DNA from: Erythroxylum novogranatense
Taxonomy: Eukaryota; Streptophyta; Magnoliopsida; Malpighiales; Erythroxylaceae
NCBI GenBank assembly: GCA_029891385.1
Contig: CM057230.1
Location: 39,031,858-39,095,857, forward strand
Direction of reading: 5' to 3'
Length of the DNA stretch: 64,000 bases
In this document: positions 8,955-20,835 of the stretch, one piece after another
How the letters are laid out: each line of letters starts with the position of its first letter
Position numbering within the stretch: the first letter of the stretch is position 1
Made by a program: the position numbers and the translations under genes
Notes under the pieces: generated by a model
The model's input: only the letters and a program-made list of their open reading frames with translations
Told to the model about the DNA's origin: nothing
Databases searched by the model: none

Positions 8955-11900
8955 TCAGTCTACAGGAAGCTTCTTGAGTTCCTCACAGTTTTGGGTTGGC
9001 TTTAGACTTCTAATAAGACAAGTCCTCCTGTTATGTCCTCCGCCTCGACACAATCCACAAGAGTATGCTCTACCTTTAGAAATGAGGTGGTGAGTTTTTG
9101 GATCACCACCACTTAATCTCAGTCCACTAAATTTAGGGCAGGTCCTGCGGTTGTGGCCAATTTTACGGCATATTTTGCAGCGATGCTTCCTTCTTCTATG
9201 TTTCCCACCGCTCATCTTTAACTTCAGACAGGTTCTTCTGTTGTGGCCCTTTTCCCCACACACGTGGCATCTGAACCGTCTATCTATGGAACTGTTGTTA
9301 AGTTCTGGGCAGTAATGCTTCCTGTGCCCTTCACATCCACAGTTTTTGCAGTAAAATTTAACCCCTACAATGGAAGGGGAGATGATTGTATACAACAAAA
9401 ATAGATGACTGATTGAACTTCGATATGCTATTAAAAGAATTAGGGAGTTGCATCGTCCAACCTTTCATGGCAATGCTCCGCTTGCGACGGTTTTCTGGAT
9501 CACTGAAGAAAGCTTTCAATGTTTCAGAAGCACGTTTCCTTGCTGCTGCCGTTCCTTTAGCTTTCTGCATTAAATGCATAGGCTTCAATCCATATACCCC
9601 TAATATCATAAAATCACTCTACTGTTAATCTTCTTTACAGGAAAGTGTATTCGGCTTAATTTTCTAGCATCTTGAAAGACCTGCAGCTCCAAAAGGAGTC
9701 CCCTCAATGGTATAGTAAAAAACTTGAGTTCTTCTTTGATCCATGGAGACTCTAGGTTGTGTTTTTGTTCTAAGTTCTAATGGATCTCATTCTAACATTG
9801 GAACTTACTACATTGCAGTGTTCCAGAGAATGCAGCTTTGATTTACAAAGCTAGTGACATTTTGACATTTGTTAATAACGTACCAATCAACATCACTGAA
9901 TCAATGGAAATAAACCATGACCAGATAAGCAAGAAAGATATCTGCACACCGCAAATAAGGATACAGCTCAAAAAATTGAAGAACTAAATTAACACTCACG
10001 ACCTTTATTGCAGCCACTCTTTGGGCGTGAAGCCTAGGATCGCGATGGATGATCTTCATTCTCTTACTAAATAATCCAGTTTTGGCATTAAGACTCTGCA
10101 ATCACCCAACTAAAAAAAGAAGATTAAACTCAAATCTGGCTCAAATATGACTGTGGATCAACAATCAAAGTATGCATGTGCTTCATCACAGGAAGCATAA
10201 TCGAAGGGTCTTAATCAATCATCAGAAGACCATTTTAGATTGAGAAAGACCGGCCTGCTAGAAAAATTCAAGCTCGCAAAGCGAGAAAAAGGTAAATACA
10301 ATAATCATGGACGAGCAACTGATTCCATAACCCTTTAAATGCCCCAAAAGAGCACAACTAAGCGTAGGAAGCTATTTCAATTTTACCTTCTAGATTAAGC
10401 CAACAAATTGGCACAACAGGGAATCAAACAAAAACCAAGAACCACAAAGCCAAAGCAGACTTAGTTTGGGTGCAAAGCACCTATTCAAATGCCAATGACA
10501 AACAATTATGTGGTAAACACCATTGCCTAGCGGATACAATGTCCAGATTTTGTTTAGGAACCAACAAGTAATTCGTGCATCCCCACACAATGTGCATAGA
10601 CATGCGAGACAAGGTTTAAGCAACCAACTTACTTTCAGAGATCGGCTAATCTTCAGTCCAACTTCCGGAGGAGGTGATTGGTATACTCGTTTTGATTTCT
10701 TCTTCTTATCAAGTTTTATGTCTAAGTTGTCCACTTCATCATCCTCCTTTACTTTGAGGGGAGAACTGGAGGGGAAAATAAATAAATAAATCAGGACCAG
10801 AATCCAGAATGCAGGGGCATGCTCTTTTATCAGTAAATGCAAAAACTTCAGATAAATAAGAAAAAGCACATTAATTGGGAAACAGCTCAAATGCAAAACA
10901 GTAATTCAGGTCTATACAAACTTATTTGAATCATTAAGCACAATAACAGTTTTCTTGGAAAAGTTAAAATGAACAATAAGTGAGAAAGAAATATCAAGAT
11001 GCGAAGGAGTTACATTGAGTGAGCCTTCTCCCATGGTCTCTCATCGATTGATTCTTCCCAGATAACACAATCTCCTGAACACTGACCGCAAGTCATTAAA
11101 CCCTGTGATTTTTGAGAAAATGGAGTGAGTGAATCCGTCTCATCATGTCTTTCAATAAAACCAGAGCAACTAGGACAAATGAATTCAGACTATATGCAGC
11201 TTAAAGAAACGAACAACCATTTCTGCAGCACCTCTTCCCTACTCAATCCAATATCCCACCTCCTCCCCAACCCCAACAAAACAAAACAAAACAAAAAAAA
11301 GGAAGAAAGAAACTAAAAAGAGAGAATAACAGAAAGAAAACAATTCACTAACCTAGACAAAAGTTACAGACTTGCCAATAGGTTTTGAAAAGGCTTTTCT
11401 TTTCCCATTAAATTTCAACGAACTTGAAACACTAAGTTAACACGAGACTTCAGAAGCGCCCACAGTTCACAGTTACCAACTTGATAGGGAACGGGATCTC
11501 CAAACTTACCAATACGCACGTCCCTACAACAGTATGGCGGACACAACCCTTATTCATGTTGATTTGATAAGGTCATATCATAAGCTCCATAGTTAATGTG
11601 TACTGATCTCTCTACATTGGATCTCAACTATCATCTTCACGCCTAAATTAACAAAAAAAAAATCATGTACCTTGCCATTACATAGGGGACAATCTAATCT
11701 GGATCTTTCTATACCACACTCTGCACATGGAGTGTAACCTCTTCCCCTGCAACTTGGGCATGGAAGCTCTCTTATATACTGACCGTTCGGACCAAACCAA
11801 GACCTTGGCTTATGCTCGCCAGATACAACTTCCCTGAAACCCAAATTCCACATATAAAAACAACGTAAAAAGAAAGAAAGAAAGAAACACCCGAAACACA

Positions 11901-12225
11901 CACACACACACACACACAGACAATGAAATACCTAGACTTGACATCAACCTCCAACCCAAGTATCTCTTCTGAAGGATCATAACCCATCTGCCATTAACAA
12001 AACAAAGCTGAAATTAACCAATTAAATTGCAGAGAGGCAGCGAGAGAGAGTGTGTATGTACGGCCGTGCCTTTTTCTTTTTCTCCATTGACTCATCGTTA
12101 GAGCAGCAAATTACGCGAGGAACGAAGCTACTTCCTATCTGGGACCGGAGAAGTATAAAAAGCCGCAAATTTTTGGGTCTCCACAGAGGAACAGCTACTC
12201 CTAGTGAACCGGACATCGACGACAT
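8955..12225 (-). CDS. Host gene: DnaJ-type zinc finger, NUMOD3-like block and four CCHC zinc knuckles (eight exons)
   Basis: Exons I can join on -: 12225-12115 (end uncertain), 11987-11932, 11833-11671, 11102-11014, 10765-10633, 10095-10003, 9564-9462 and 9364-8955. All joins from exon 2 on use GT-AG and keep phase, giving about 385 residues. Residues 1-37 are basic and Ser-rich, like a transit peptide. Residues 81-118 hold four Cys-x2-Cys pairs (CPSCRGRG, CAEC, CPLCNGKG, CGQC), a DnaJ/BSD2-type zinc finger. About 190-250 has Lys/Arg helices (AQRVAAIK, RKRSIAMKG) resembling NUMOD3 repeats. Residues 255-370 carry four knuckles, three of them GHNRRTC. I recall an Arabidopsis gene annotated only as 'zinc knuckle (CCHC-type) family protein' (At5g20220) with this order; unverified. 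A nucleic-acid-binding plastid protein is inference. No frame damage is seen in exons 2-8. Confidence 0.85.
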
Positions 12226-12480
12226 GGTCCTTCATGAACAAACTCCTAAGCAAAGAAAACCATAAACGAGCTCAGAGCAGAATTGTGTGGTGACTGGAGA
12301 GACAATGATAATATCATAAGAGAGTTTACATGTATGGTGCCACGTGGCACAGAAAAAAAGACGACTGAGGTCGCGTTTTGGAGAAAAACTGTTGTTCAAT
12401 ATTTGATAAGATACTTGTTTAATTTTTCATTTCACATGGCATTTTGATATTCCTATGGTCTAATGTTGCAAACATCGTAT
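12226..12480. other. Upstream region of the host gene
   Basis: About 250 bases between the host gene start codon (- strand) and the beginning of the hAT-derived sequence. It presumably holds the promoter and 5' leader. I see no convincing TATA box on - and no ORF. Confidence 0.4.
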
Positions 12481-13149
12481 CAGATTTGGTATCGAATTGA
12501 GTTCTAGTATAATATTATATTAGTATTAGTTAATACCGGGTATTGTAATAGTGTACTGTTTCGGATACTTTTTTAAATTTATGAAAAGGTCTGAATTTTT
12601 TAAATTTTGTAAAATAGTCCATTGACATATTGTACTATATTACTGTATACTTTATAGGTTTACATCAACCTTGTCTCTAAAAATTATAATAATAAATAAT
12701 AATCACAATTAATATAAAATAATAATAATTTTAAATATTTAACATATAAATAATAACCACAATTAATATGAAAAAGACAATAATCTTTATACAAATATAA
12801 AATTAAGAATAACACAAAGTATGTAAAATATTACAATAATATAATTTCATCATTTTAATAAATAATAATTACATAAAAGCGTCCAATAAAAAACAATAAA
12901 TATCTTTAACTATCAAACAATTACAATTTACAACAAGAATTCATGATAAGAAAACAATCAATTAGAAGTTAAACCTGAAACAAAAAAATTTACAATTATA
13001 TTACATATATAGAATTTAACATAAACATCAAATATAAGTAAAATTAGAAGAAAGAGGAAAAACAAAAACCTGAAACGAAATTGAATCGTCTATGGAAGAA
13101 TACCTGCCATAATTGCGCTAACCTCAGTCATCATTTGATACAAAATCCT

Positions 13150-15476
13150 CATCATTGAGAGGAACTTTATCATCATTATTATTCAAATTTAATGCACCAA
13201 ATGACATGTCAATGCTTTCCCATATAAGATTATCTTCCAAATCATTAACATTTATCAAATTCGATTCTTTAGCAACTCAATCTGTCAAAATATCAATATT
13301 ATCAATGGAGATTGGATCAGTTGAACTACTTATGCTATTAAGACTCGTAGTAAACAATAAAATTTAATCATTAAAAAATTATAAGAAATTATATCGAAAT
13401 TAATAATGATAATAATATACCTTTTTTAAAGCTTTAAATTGTAACGAACAAAAATAAAGTCATTTAACCTCTTATGCTCCAATATATTCCTTTTCTTGAA
13501 GTGAATAAATTCAAATATGCTCCAGTTTCGTTTGCAGCCTATTGCGCTCACATATTGACTTAAAATCTGAATTGCAAACGTTTTCAATTCTGGAATACCA
13601 TTTCCGAATTGATCCCACCAAGAAATTGCAATAAAAGTAGCGTTATAAACAAAATAAAGTGTTAATTAATTTCAAAAAATAAAAAATGAAACAACTAATA
13701 TCTGGAGAAAGTTTTCCTCTTTATCGAATAGCAATTGACATTCCAAAATTCCCATAAGACAACTTATAAAGCTCCATTTGTGAGCTTAAGAGATCTTGCA
13801 TCACATCAATGCTAACAATTGTTATAATAGTTAAAAGTATCTCTTTATTAACTTCAGCTTGCTTAGTAAGATCGAGTCTAAAATAGACACTGGGATTAAA
13901 AAATCCCCAGCTGCAAACAACAGAGAAGAAAGCTATCTTTTCCTTCTTTCATTAATGATTGAAGGATATGGTGTGTACAAAAAAGGCCTATGTTTCAAAT
14001 TGGCCTTGATTACTTCTGTTGCTCTTTCTATGGCATCGCAAAAATAACCCATTATTGCCTTTTTTTCATTATCAGTCAAGTGAAGCACCCTCACCAAAGG
14101 CTCACAAACTCGGATAACAAATTGGCATTGAGACCAAAATTTTCTACCTTCCAGTATCATTCTACAAATCTCCACTCTAGTAATAGACCTAGCATGCTGA
14201 AATACAATTCACTTATCACTTATAAACATTTGTCTTAACTCTTTCTTCATCGTAACAAAAGATTGAAGTAATAATAAATTTGTTGCAAATCTTGTCACAG
14301 CATGATGACACAAATTCCTACCATTAGTAAATTCCTTTCTTATCAAATTCAATACCCATGCACGATTATAGATGAACTTTGTCACCTTTTTAGCTTTCTA
14401 CATAATCACATCAATAACAACAAAATACTTAGGATCCCCTATATTCTCCAACATTAGGTCAATGCAATACGCAACACAAGGAGTCCAAAAACAAAGAATT
14501 ATATGTATTTTGCAACCTTTTTCTTGTCGCTTTATAAACAAGATCATTGTCAATAATAAAATGATTTTTCTAGTCCTACTTTATTCACAACTTCATCAAA
14601 TATCACAAACAAAGTCTCAATTTTCCTAATAAGGCCAGATGCATCAATAGATTTCAAAAACATAAAGTCATTTGTAGAATATACCAAAAAATTAATAATA
14701 TGCTCTCTTGTCTCCTATTTGTCTAACTATCACATATGATTGAATATCCATAAGTAACTCAAATCACTCTTCTTTTTACCAAATAACTTCTAATTTTAGA
14801 AACAGAACAACTAAAAAATTTATCTCTTAAGTTATCGATCGAACGATTTTTGTATCCCAGACCTTAAGGGGCTGTTGCATCCATCATAGGTTGATAATAA
14901 TAAGATTGAAAAGCATTAAATGACGAACCTGTATCATACCACTATCTAGCTACTGCCATATTGACATTGTGAGTCACATCTTTTGATTGCATTACACTAC
15001 GAATTGAAGGATGGGCTTCAGGAGTTGTTCGTGGTGCAAAAAAACTACTCTACCTTCTTCTCTTCCTCATATCAAGTTCAGATACTTCTTCAAGGGCCTA
15101 GGATGAAACATTACTAGTACCACCACTTCCACTACTACCTTTAACATTTCCACAATCACTACGAAAACCAGAAAATGAACTTCCAAATTTTAAAATTTAA
15201 CCTTTCCCTTCTATCTTTCTCATGTTGATATTCTTCAAGTAATGTTTTCATTTGTCACTTCATATCATGGCTTAATTTTTTACAGGGTTCTTCATCTCCT
15301 TTAACCCCAACTAAATGCTTCTTCAATCGGGTGATTCCTTCACCTTTCAAATGCTTGTTACAAAACAAGCAAATTGTATGATTCTTCATACCTGGGACCA
15401 ATGCAACATGAGTCCTAGCTGGATCATTATATCTTCCTGAAGTAGTTTCGTCAGGAGTAGTTGAATTTTCTTCCAT
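13150..15476 (-). pseudogene. hAT transposase (BED finger, DUF659-like region, hATC dimerisation domain)
   Basis: On -, from ATG 15476: a BED-type finger with CLFCNKHLKGEGITRLKKHL and PARTHVALVPG near 15430-15300. Then, with many stops, YYQPMMDATAP near 14880 and a DUF659-like stretch with TPCVAYCIDLMLENIG near 14490-14440, LNLIRKEFTNGRNLCHHAVTRF near 14350-14290 and RMILEGRKFW near 14160-14130. The C-terminus has ELKTFAIQILSQYVSAIGCKRNWS and IHFKKRN near 13590-13490, the hATC signature, then an acidic tail near 13330-13150. Any introns are unresolved. Hundreds of bases are out of frame, so it is dead. An intact protein would cut and paste the element. Confidence 0.85.
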
Positions 15477-16446
15477 TTATTTGTAACAAAAAATGAAGAT
15501 ATTAGTTTTGTAAGAAATTAATCCTTTAGTAGTTTCATCAATAAAATTAGCAATGCTAATGCTAAGTCCTTCATGAGGCATTGCAGCATAAATAATATCT
15601 TTAACTCTTTATATTAAGCCTAAAGAAGTAAAGATGCATGAAACTTAAGTAAAATTCAGAAATAGATAGACTTTTCTATTGGAGAGTAGTAAATTCATGC
15701 TAAATTTAAAATCAAATTATCGTTCAAAGATTTAAGATGATGGCTCAATGAATCCAAAAATTCAAGTCATGACTTAAACATTCTTAACTTCACTTTCATC
15801 TTTACTCTTGTTTTTTTAGGATTTGATTATTACCATTGACATATATTCATAAATCTTCGCCTTTAATAAATATCTTGAAATAGAATGCACAAGCTGAATA
15901 ATTTTTATCATTAAGATGAACTAAAAAACTTTCACACTTATTCGAAGAGTTAATGCCAAAGTACTATAAATGATATAAAAATATAATAATAAGAAATTAG
16001 ATTTTGAATATGCAGAGACTAAGAGATGGACTAATTTTAGGATAAATAAAGGTTGACATGTAAGAGTTTTAAATCCTTAAAGAGATGGGCTAATTTTGGG
16101 ATAAAACTAAAGATAATTTAAAGAAATAAAATAATTACAATTACAAAAGTTCCTATTAGGTTTTCCACAAGACCATGACCAAATTATTATTATACTTAAT
16201 TAATTATTACCTAATATCTAAATACTATTTCAATAATTTTAAGATTATTTCAATTAATTATTTATTTGAATTCTTTCTAATTTACATTCTCGATAGTTTT
16301 AAGTTAAGTTAAAACTTTAAAGCCTTTCTAACTTTTAAATCATGCATGATAAAGTTAAGTTAAAACTTGAATTGAAATTTGAAAGCCTTTATAACTTCTA
16401 ATGCATGCAGTGAACTAAAAATTTAACATAAATCAAGTCATCAATT
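15477..16446. other. Non-coding part of the hAT element (5' leader side)
   Basis: AT-rich sequence upstream of the transposase start, with two related blocks containing AAAGTTAAGTTAAAACTT near 16300-16365. There is no ORF. It runs to the CAATT target duplication at 16442-16446, where the copia element is inserted. Confidence 0.5.
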
Positions 16447-17497
16447 TGAAGTGAATCACACATTAATATAACACTTATAAAATGATAATAGAATGCACGA
16501 GAAGGGGGGTTGAATTGTGTATTCCCTTTTGAATATCTTTTCAAATTACTTGTTAGAAATAAAATTCTTTCTGTAATTCTTATTAATCTGATTGATCAAA
16601 ACTTTTCAATCTTAAGTAGATGAATAGTAAATAAAGATCAACTTTGAAACTAAAAGTGAGATAGAGAATGAGAGTAGTAGACACGCATGATTTATCTGGT
16701 TCACCCCAAACCGTGGGCTACGTCCGATCCTCGAGTTTCTTACGAGATTTCACTATCTCTTCAAACTTTACAAGTATTCTTTCACGAGCCTCTTGAGTCT
16801 CTACACCAAGATTCTTTCACACTTAGCCTCTGCGCAGCTATCTGCACAACTCTTTCTTTTCGAAAAGAATTTGAACACTTTATTACTGATAAGATAGCGT
16901 TGACTAATTCGCACTTAATCGCTTTTTCACTTTGTGTAATTTTTCTCAAAGCAGCTAACTCTACGGTCTTGACTTGACTTGTATTTATAGCCTTAAATCA
17001 GAATCGCTTCTTGATTCTTGAATCTTGAATCTTTAACCTTTAAAAAGCAGTTAATCGGTTGAGTTACAGAACTAACTCGAATCGACTCTTGCATCTGTTT
17101 CTTTTTCTGCGTCTGCGTCTGTTTAAACTGCGTCTGCGTCTGCGTCTGCTTCGCTTTGCGTGCGTGTGTCTGCGTCGCTTTTCTTTCTACGTCTGTATCT
17201 ACATTTGTGTCTTTATACATTTATTGTCTTGTGTCATTTGTGTACGTGTTGATTTTTACTTTGACACACTTCGCCTCATGTTTGACTTGTATCAACTTTA
17301 TGCATCTCGGTGATGTCTTGCAACAAATCATCTCTTTGTCATTTATTCAAACTTAAATCGTCTTGGACTTAAATCGTACACGTCTTCTTAAATACATCTC
17401 CGAATTAAATGCAGGATCGTTTTGTTTTCTTGTTTTGATCTCACTATATTTGTTATACATCAAAATCATTTATATGTAAAGTCATTTCGACTTAACA
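16447..17497 (-). repeat. 3' LTR of the 16.4-kb copia element
   Basis: 1051 bp, pairing with 22558-23593. It contains a TATA box (TATAAATA on -, 16982-16989) and a CTGCGT-rich array (17095-17215) upstream of it in the - sense. Differences from its partner cluster at CAG/CTG sites. Confidence 0.93.
17095..17215 (-). repeat. CTGCGT hexamer array in the copia U3 region
   Basis: Imperfect repeats of CTGCGT/CTGCGTCTG (GACGCA on -), at least eight copies, lie about 105-225 bp upstream of the TATA box in the - sense. A shorter version is at about 23210-23290 in the other LTR. The position suggests an enhancer array. Confidence 0.7.
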
Positions 17498-17810
17498 ATC
17501 TCCCCTTTTGAATATAACAAATTACATACAAGAAAAGAAAAGAAAACAAAACAAAATTTTCAGATGTTGCAAAATAAGACAAAAAAAAACTTATCTTCTT
17601 CCTGTCTTCGTCTGTTGTGGTCACACCTTCTTCATCTAAACATACTCTCCTCTTCTGATTATTTTCTTCTTTTCCTGCTCTCCCCCTATTTGTTATAATC
17701 AAAAATAATTATCGATTCTGGTTCTTCAGCAGTTCTGCTATCATCTTCTTTAGATCATTCACCGTCTCCTTTATATCATTGAGTTCACCACGTAATCTAC
17801 TGACTTCATC

Positions 17811-20015
17811 TTACGAAGAGGCTTGATCGCCTGGCGATGGAGGAGCGAAAGGAATTAGTAGTATAGGCATCGAAGGTGGAGTGTAGTCTTCATTAATCTC
17901 AAAAGTAGGTGGGCGAATGAATGTTGCGACTTCAGGAAGATTTAGATCAAAAGGAACTGGCAGCATCAACAACTGTCTTCCTTGCAGGGATAAAGCTTGT
18001 GCTTCTATAGGCGGTGTACTAGAGCAGAGGCCTAATCTGAAGAACTGCTCGAACAAGGAACTCGATAAATGTTCTGTTCTTATACTTCCCTACTTGACGG
18101 TCTTCCGCACGATTTGTATAGCTATATTCGCTTTATCTGGATCTTGTGCGAGGAATGCATGCTTCATCAATTTTCCGCACTTCTTACGCAATTTGATCTG
18201 CGGACGGATCATCATCAACATTATCTTTGAAATAATTTTGACTTTCCTTTGAAAAATCTTTTATGCGCCTTGGGTGAATGTCAGAACAACCTTTATCTCT
18301 GTGTTCTCGTGATTGGGAACATAGTACACGCGGCAAGGTGGGCGTCTTGAGGATATGGCAAATGATCGGTAAGCCTCAAGGTATCGTAAAAGACTTCTCT
18401 TTTCATTTAGTAAGCGCCACGTGATACCATTAATCAACATAGGTTGCACAGAGCTACTATTTTCTTCATTGGTTCAACACCGATTATAATAGCATTGCTC
18501 GATTGGTAATAACTTCTACCAATTTGATTTCCGGCCTATATTTCCTCAAGAACTTCTAGTAGTTATATACCTTGGACTTGGTTCATCATCGACCAAATCT
18601 GATCTATAGATTGCTTCTTGTTGTGTTCCTTAGAAGTTTCTGAGCAAGCCATTCTTCTGCTGATTCCTCCTTTATAATGCCAGGTGTCTCATGAACCGTG
18701 CTTTCATTCACTGGTTCTTCTTGTTGGACCACAGGAGTATCCTGAACTATAATATGCTCAGTTTCTGTTTCAACTTGAGCGATGTCGTGATCTCTTTTGT
18801 AGACTAACATCCTCAGCAGTTGAGATGCTCTTCTTTTGACTAACCTTCTTAGTCTTTTTCTCTCGCTTCAGTTAGTTTTGCTGATTTCTTCACAGGAACT
18901 TTTCCTTTAACAGTTGTTGCTTTTCTCTTCCTCTCAGTCTCTTTAGATCTTCTGGCCATATCCTCTTCCAGAATTGAGACTAAGGATCTTGTGGCTTTGG
19001 CTGCACAAGATTTAGAAGTTTCTTCGCCTTTGTTTCTCGGCAATCTTTTCTTCTTGTTGCCTCGAGTCCCGATTCTTGGAGATCGCTTGGCTTTCACTGA
19101 CTTCGCCTCGAGACTTTCTCCTTATCTCTTTGGTGCGGTTTGCTTTGCCCTATGAGATTGATTTTCTTGAAAATAGGACTCGCCATTTTCATAAGAGGTC
19201 TCCCTAGCACTCTCCTTAATTCGGCGATGGCGATTTGATACTTCTGAGCGATTGAGAACTTGAGGCAGAGTCTTCTTAATCAAGCTCCCCTCAATTCTTG
19301 GTTTCTTTGAAGAACCGGCGTGATCTTTGTCTACTGTGCTAAGACCCATTCGCTGAATCGTGTGTGCATCGATTTTGCTCTTCACAGGAACAGTTTATGC
19401 GATGTAGTGCGGTGCGAATCTTGGATTCTATAAAATCCTTGTCAAAATCATACCATAAGGATAGCTGGAAGTTTCCTTTAACCCATAACCATATAGTGAA
19501 AGATTAAGAAGGGTAGATCTATAGGATTTCGATTGAGAAGAAAGAACAGACATTGTTCGTCTAGGGTGGTCACCAAATGCCTCGAACCAACTCTGGGAAG
19601 AATGCAGTTGAACAGGATTGCATGAAGAACTCTGGCCTTCGGAATCAGATTTGATGTCTTCCTCTCTCTGGAATCATTTGTGCCATAGAGTTGCCTCTTG
19701 ACATCTTCTTCTTTCATTCAGCGAGGACATCCATCCGGCCTTGGTAGAGCGGTTTCTCTCCAACCGATGGGCAACCAGTTACCTTCCTTATCAAATCCTT
19801 TGTGACAATAAGCGATATTACATCCACGAGAGGATACAATAGTGTCTTCTACTGACGACGGCGTTCTTCGAACTCATAAACCTCGTCCGTATAGACAGAT
19901 TCTCGAATCGAAAGAAGTTCTTCAACCACTCTTGTGATCTCGGTTCTACATCCATGCCGTCTCTCCTCGGTGACTCAAAATCCACAAGTCTTCCATAAAC
20001 CATGGCTGTTTCCAT
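17811..20015 (-). pseudogene. 3' accessory ORF of the deleted copia element (putative plant transposon protein domain)
   Basis: It reads on - from METAMVYGRLVDFESPRRDG at 20015, then in broken frames. The 19717-19478 piece contains SNLIPKARVLHAILFNCILP, then VTTLDEQCLFFLLNRNPIDL. That spacing of LxPxAR...ILP...VT...LL matches the plant family I know as 'putative plant transposon protein' (Transposase_32). 19385-18604 is Lys/Arg-rich and looks like a basic nuclear or nucleic-acid-binding region. 18056-17811 is Pro-rich. It lies between RNase H and the 3' LTR in sense orientation, where SIRE elements carry an env-like ORF. Function is unknown. Several frameshifts are present, some of which may be sequence errors. 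Confidence 0.65.
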
Positions 20016-20277
20016 TGTATAGAGTGAAAGATTATCTTCTGAAAAACTTTTGAGTGAGAAGATTTTGAGAGAATTGGTAAAGTAGAAATGAACCGTCGGG
20101 AGATGATGAAAAGATCGCTATAAACTCATCTCGGTCTACTTATAGGGTTATAGACCGATGGGTTCTCGAATCATTAAGAACCTCGAGTTTATCGATATTT
20201 CCTCCCAAAATCTTCCTTGTGAGAGAAGTTACCGGTGTAACTTCATGTGTATAACGCCGTTAGTTTCTCACGTTATT

Positions 20278-20835
20278 TTATCCTAGCTGTTCATTTAGCA
20301 TCACCATATTGAGATTGCGTCTTATCTTACGGCGTTCTTCACTCGATGGTTTAGTGAAGATGTCCACCCATTGAAGCTCTGTTTCAACGAACTTTAGAAG
20401 CACCACCTTTCTCGAACGTAGTCTCTCGGAAATGATGTCGACTTCTATATGCTTTACTCGGAATTTGAATTGGATTCTTTGATGATTTATTGCCTTTGGT
20501 GTTGTCGCAATAAATTGGAATCTCCTCCTCCTTAGCGAATAGTCTTGGTCGATACTTGATCCTGCGTCGTGAGCGACAACATGGCGGACATATATTACCT
20601 TGGCGGTTGATAGAGCAATTGAGCTTTGTCTCTTACTTGACCAGAGACTAGATTTCCAAGAAAGTGACATCCTCCACTTGTGCTCTTTCTTTCGATTCTA
20701 TCTCCAGCATAGTCCGCATCACAGTATCCGATTAACCTGTTTTCTCGATTCCAATGATTTTGCCTCGTTGGTTGTCTCCGAAAGTTCTTGATCCTCCTTC
20801 TTATCTTGAAGGTCTAGGAACATAGACCTTCTTCC
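20278..20835 (-). pseudogene. Protease remnant fused to the RNase H end by internal deletion
   Basis: On -, a protease-region motif, TFGDNQRGKIIGI, near 20790-20750 runs within a few codons into LIGYCDADYAGDRIERKSTS near 20735-20680. That second motif belongs to the start of copia RNase H. Further RNase H pieces follow: SKRQSSIALSTAK near 20630-20590, HIEVDIISERL near 20445 and QWVDIFTKP near 20370. The related full-length element at 31201-50287 has about 2.4 kb of integrase and RT between the same two motifs. The junction is therefore an internal deletion that removed both enzymes. Confidence 0.8.

Noticed and set aside
11890..11920. CA/TG microsatellite as a regulatory element
   Set aside because: A short CA run within an intron of the host gene. 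Nothing beyond a simple repeat.
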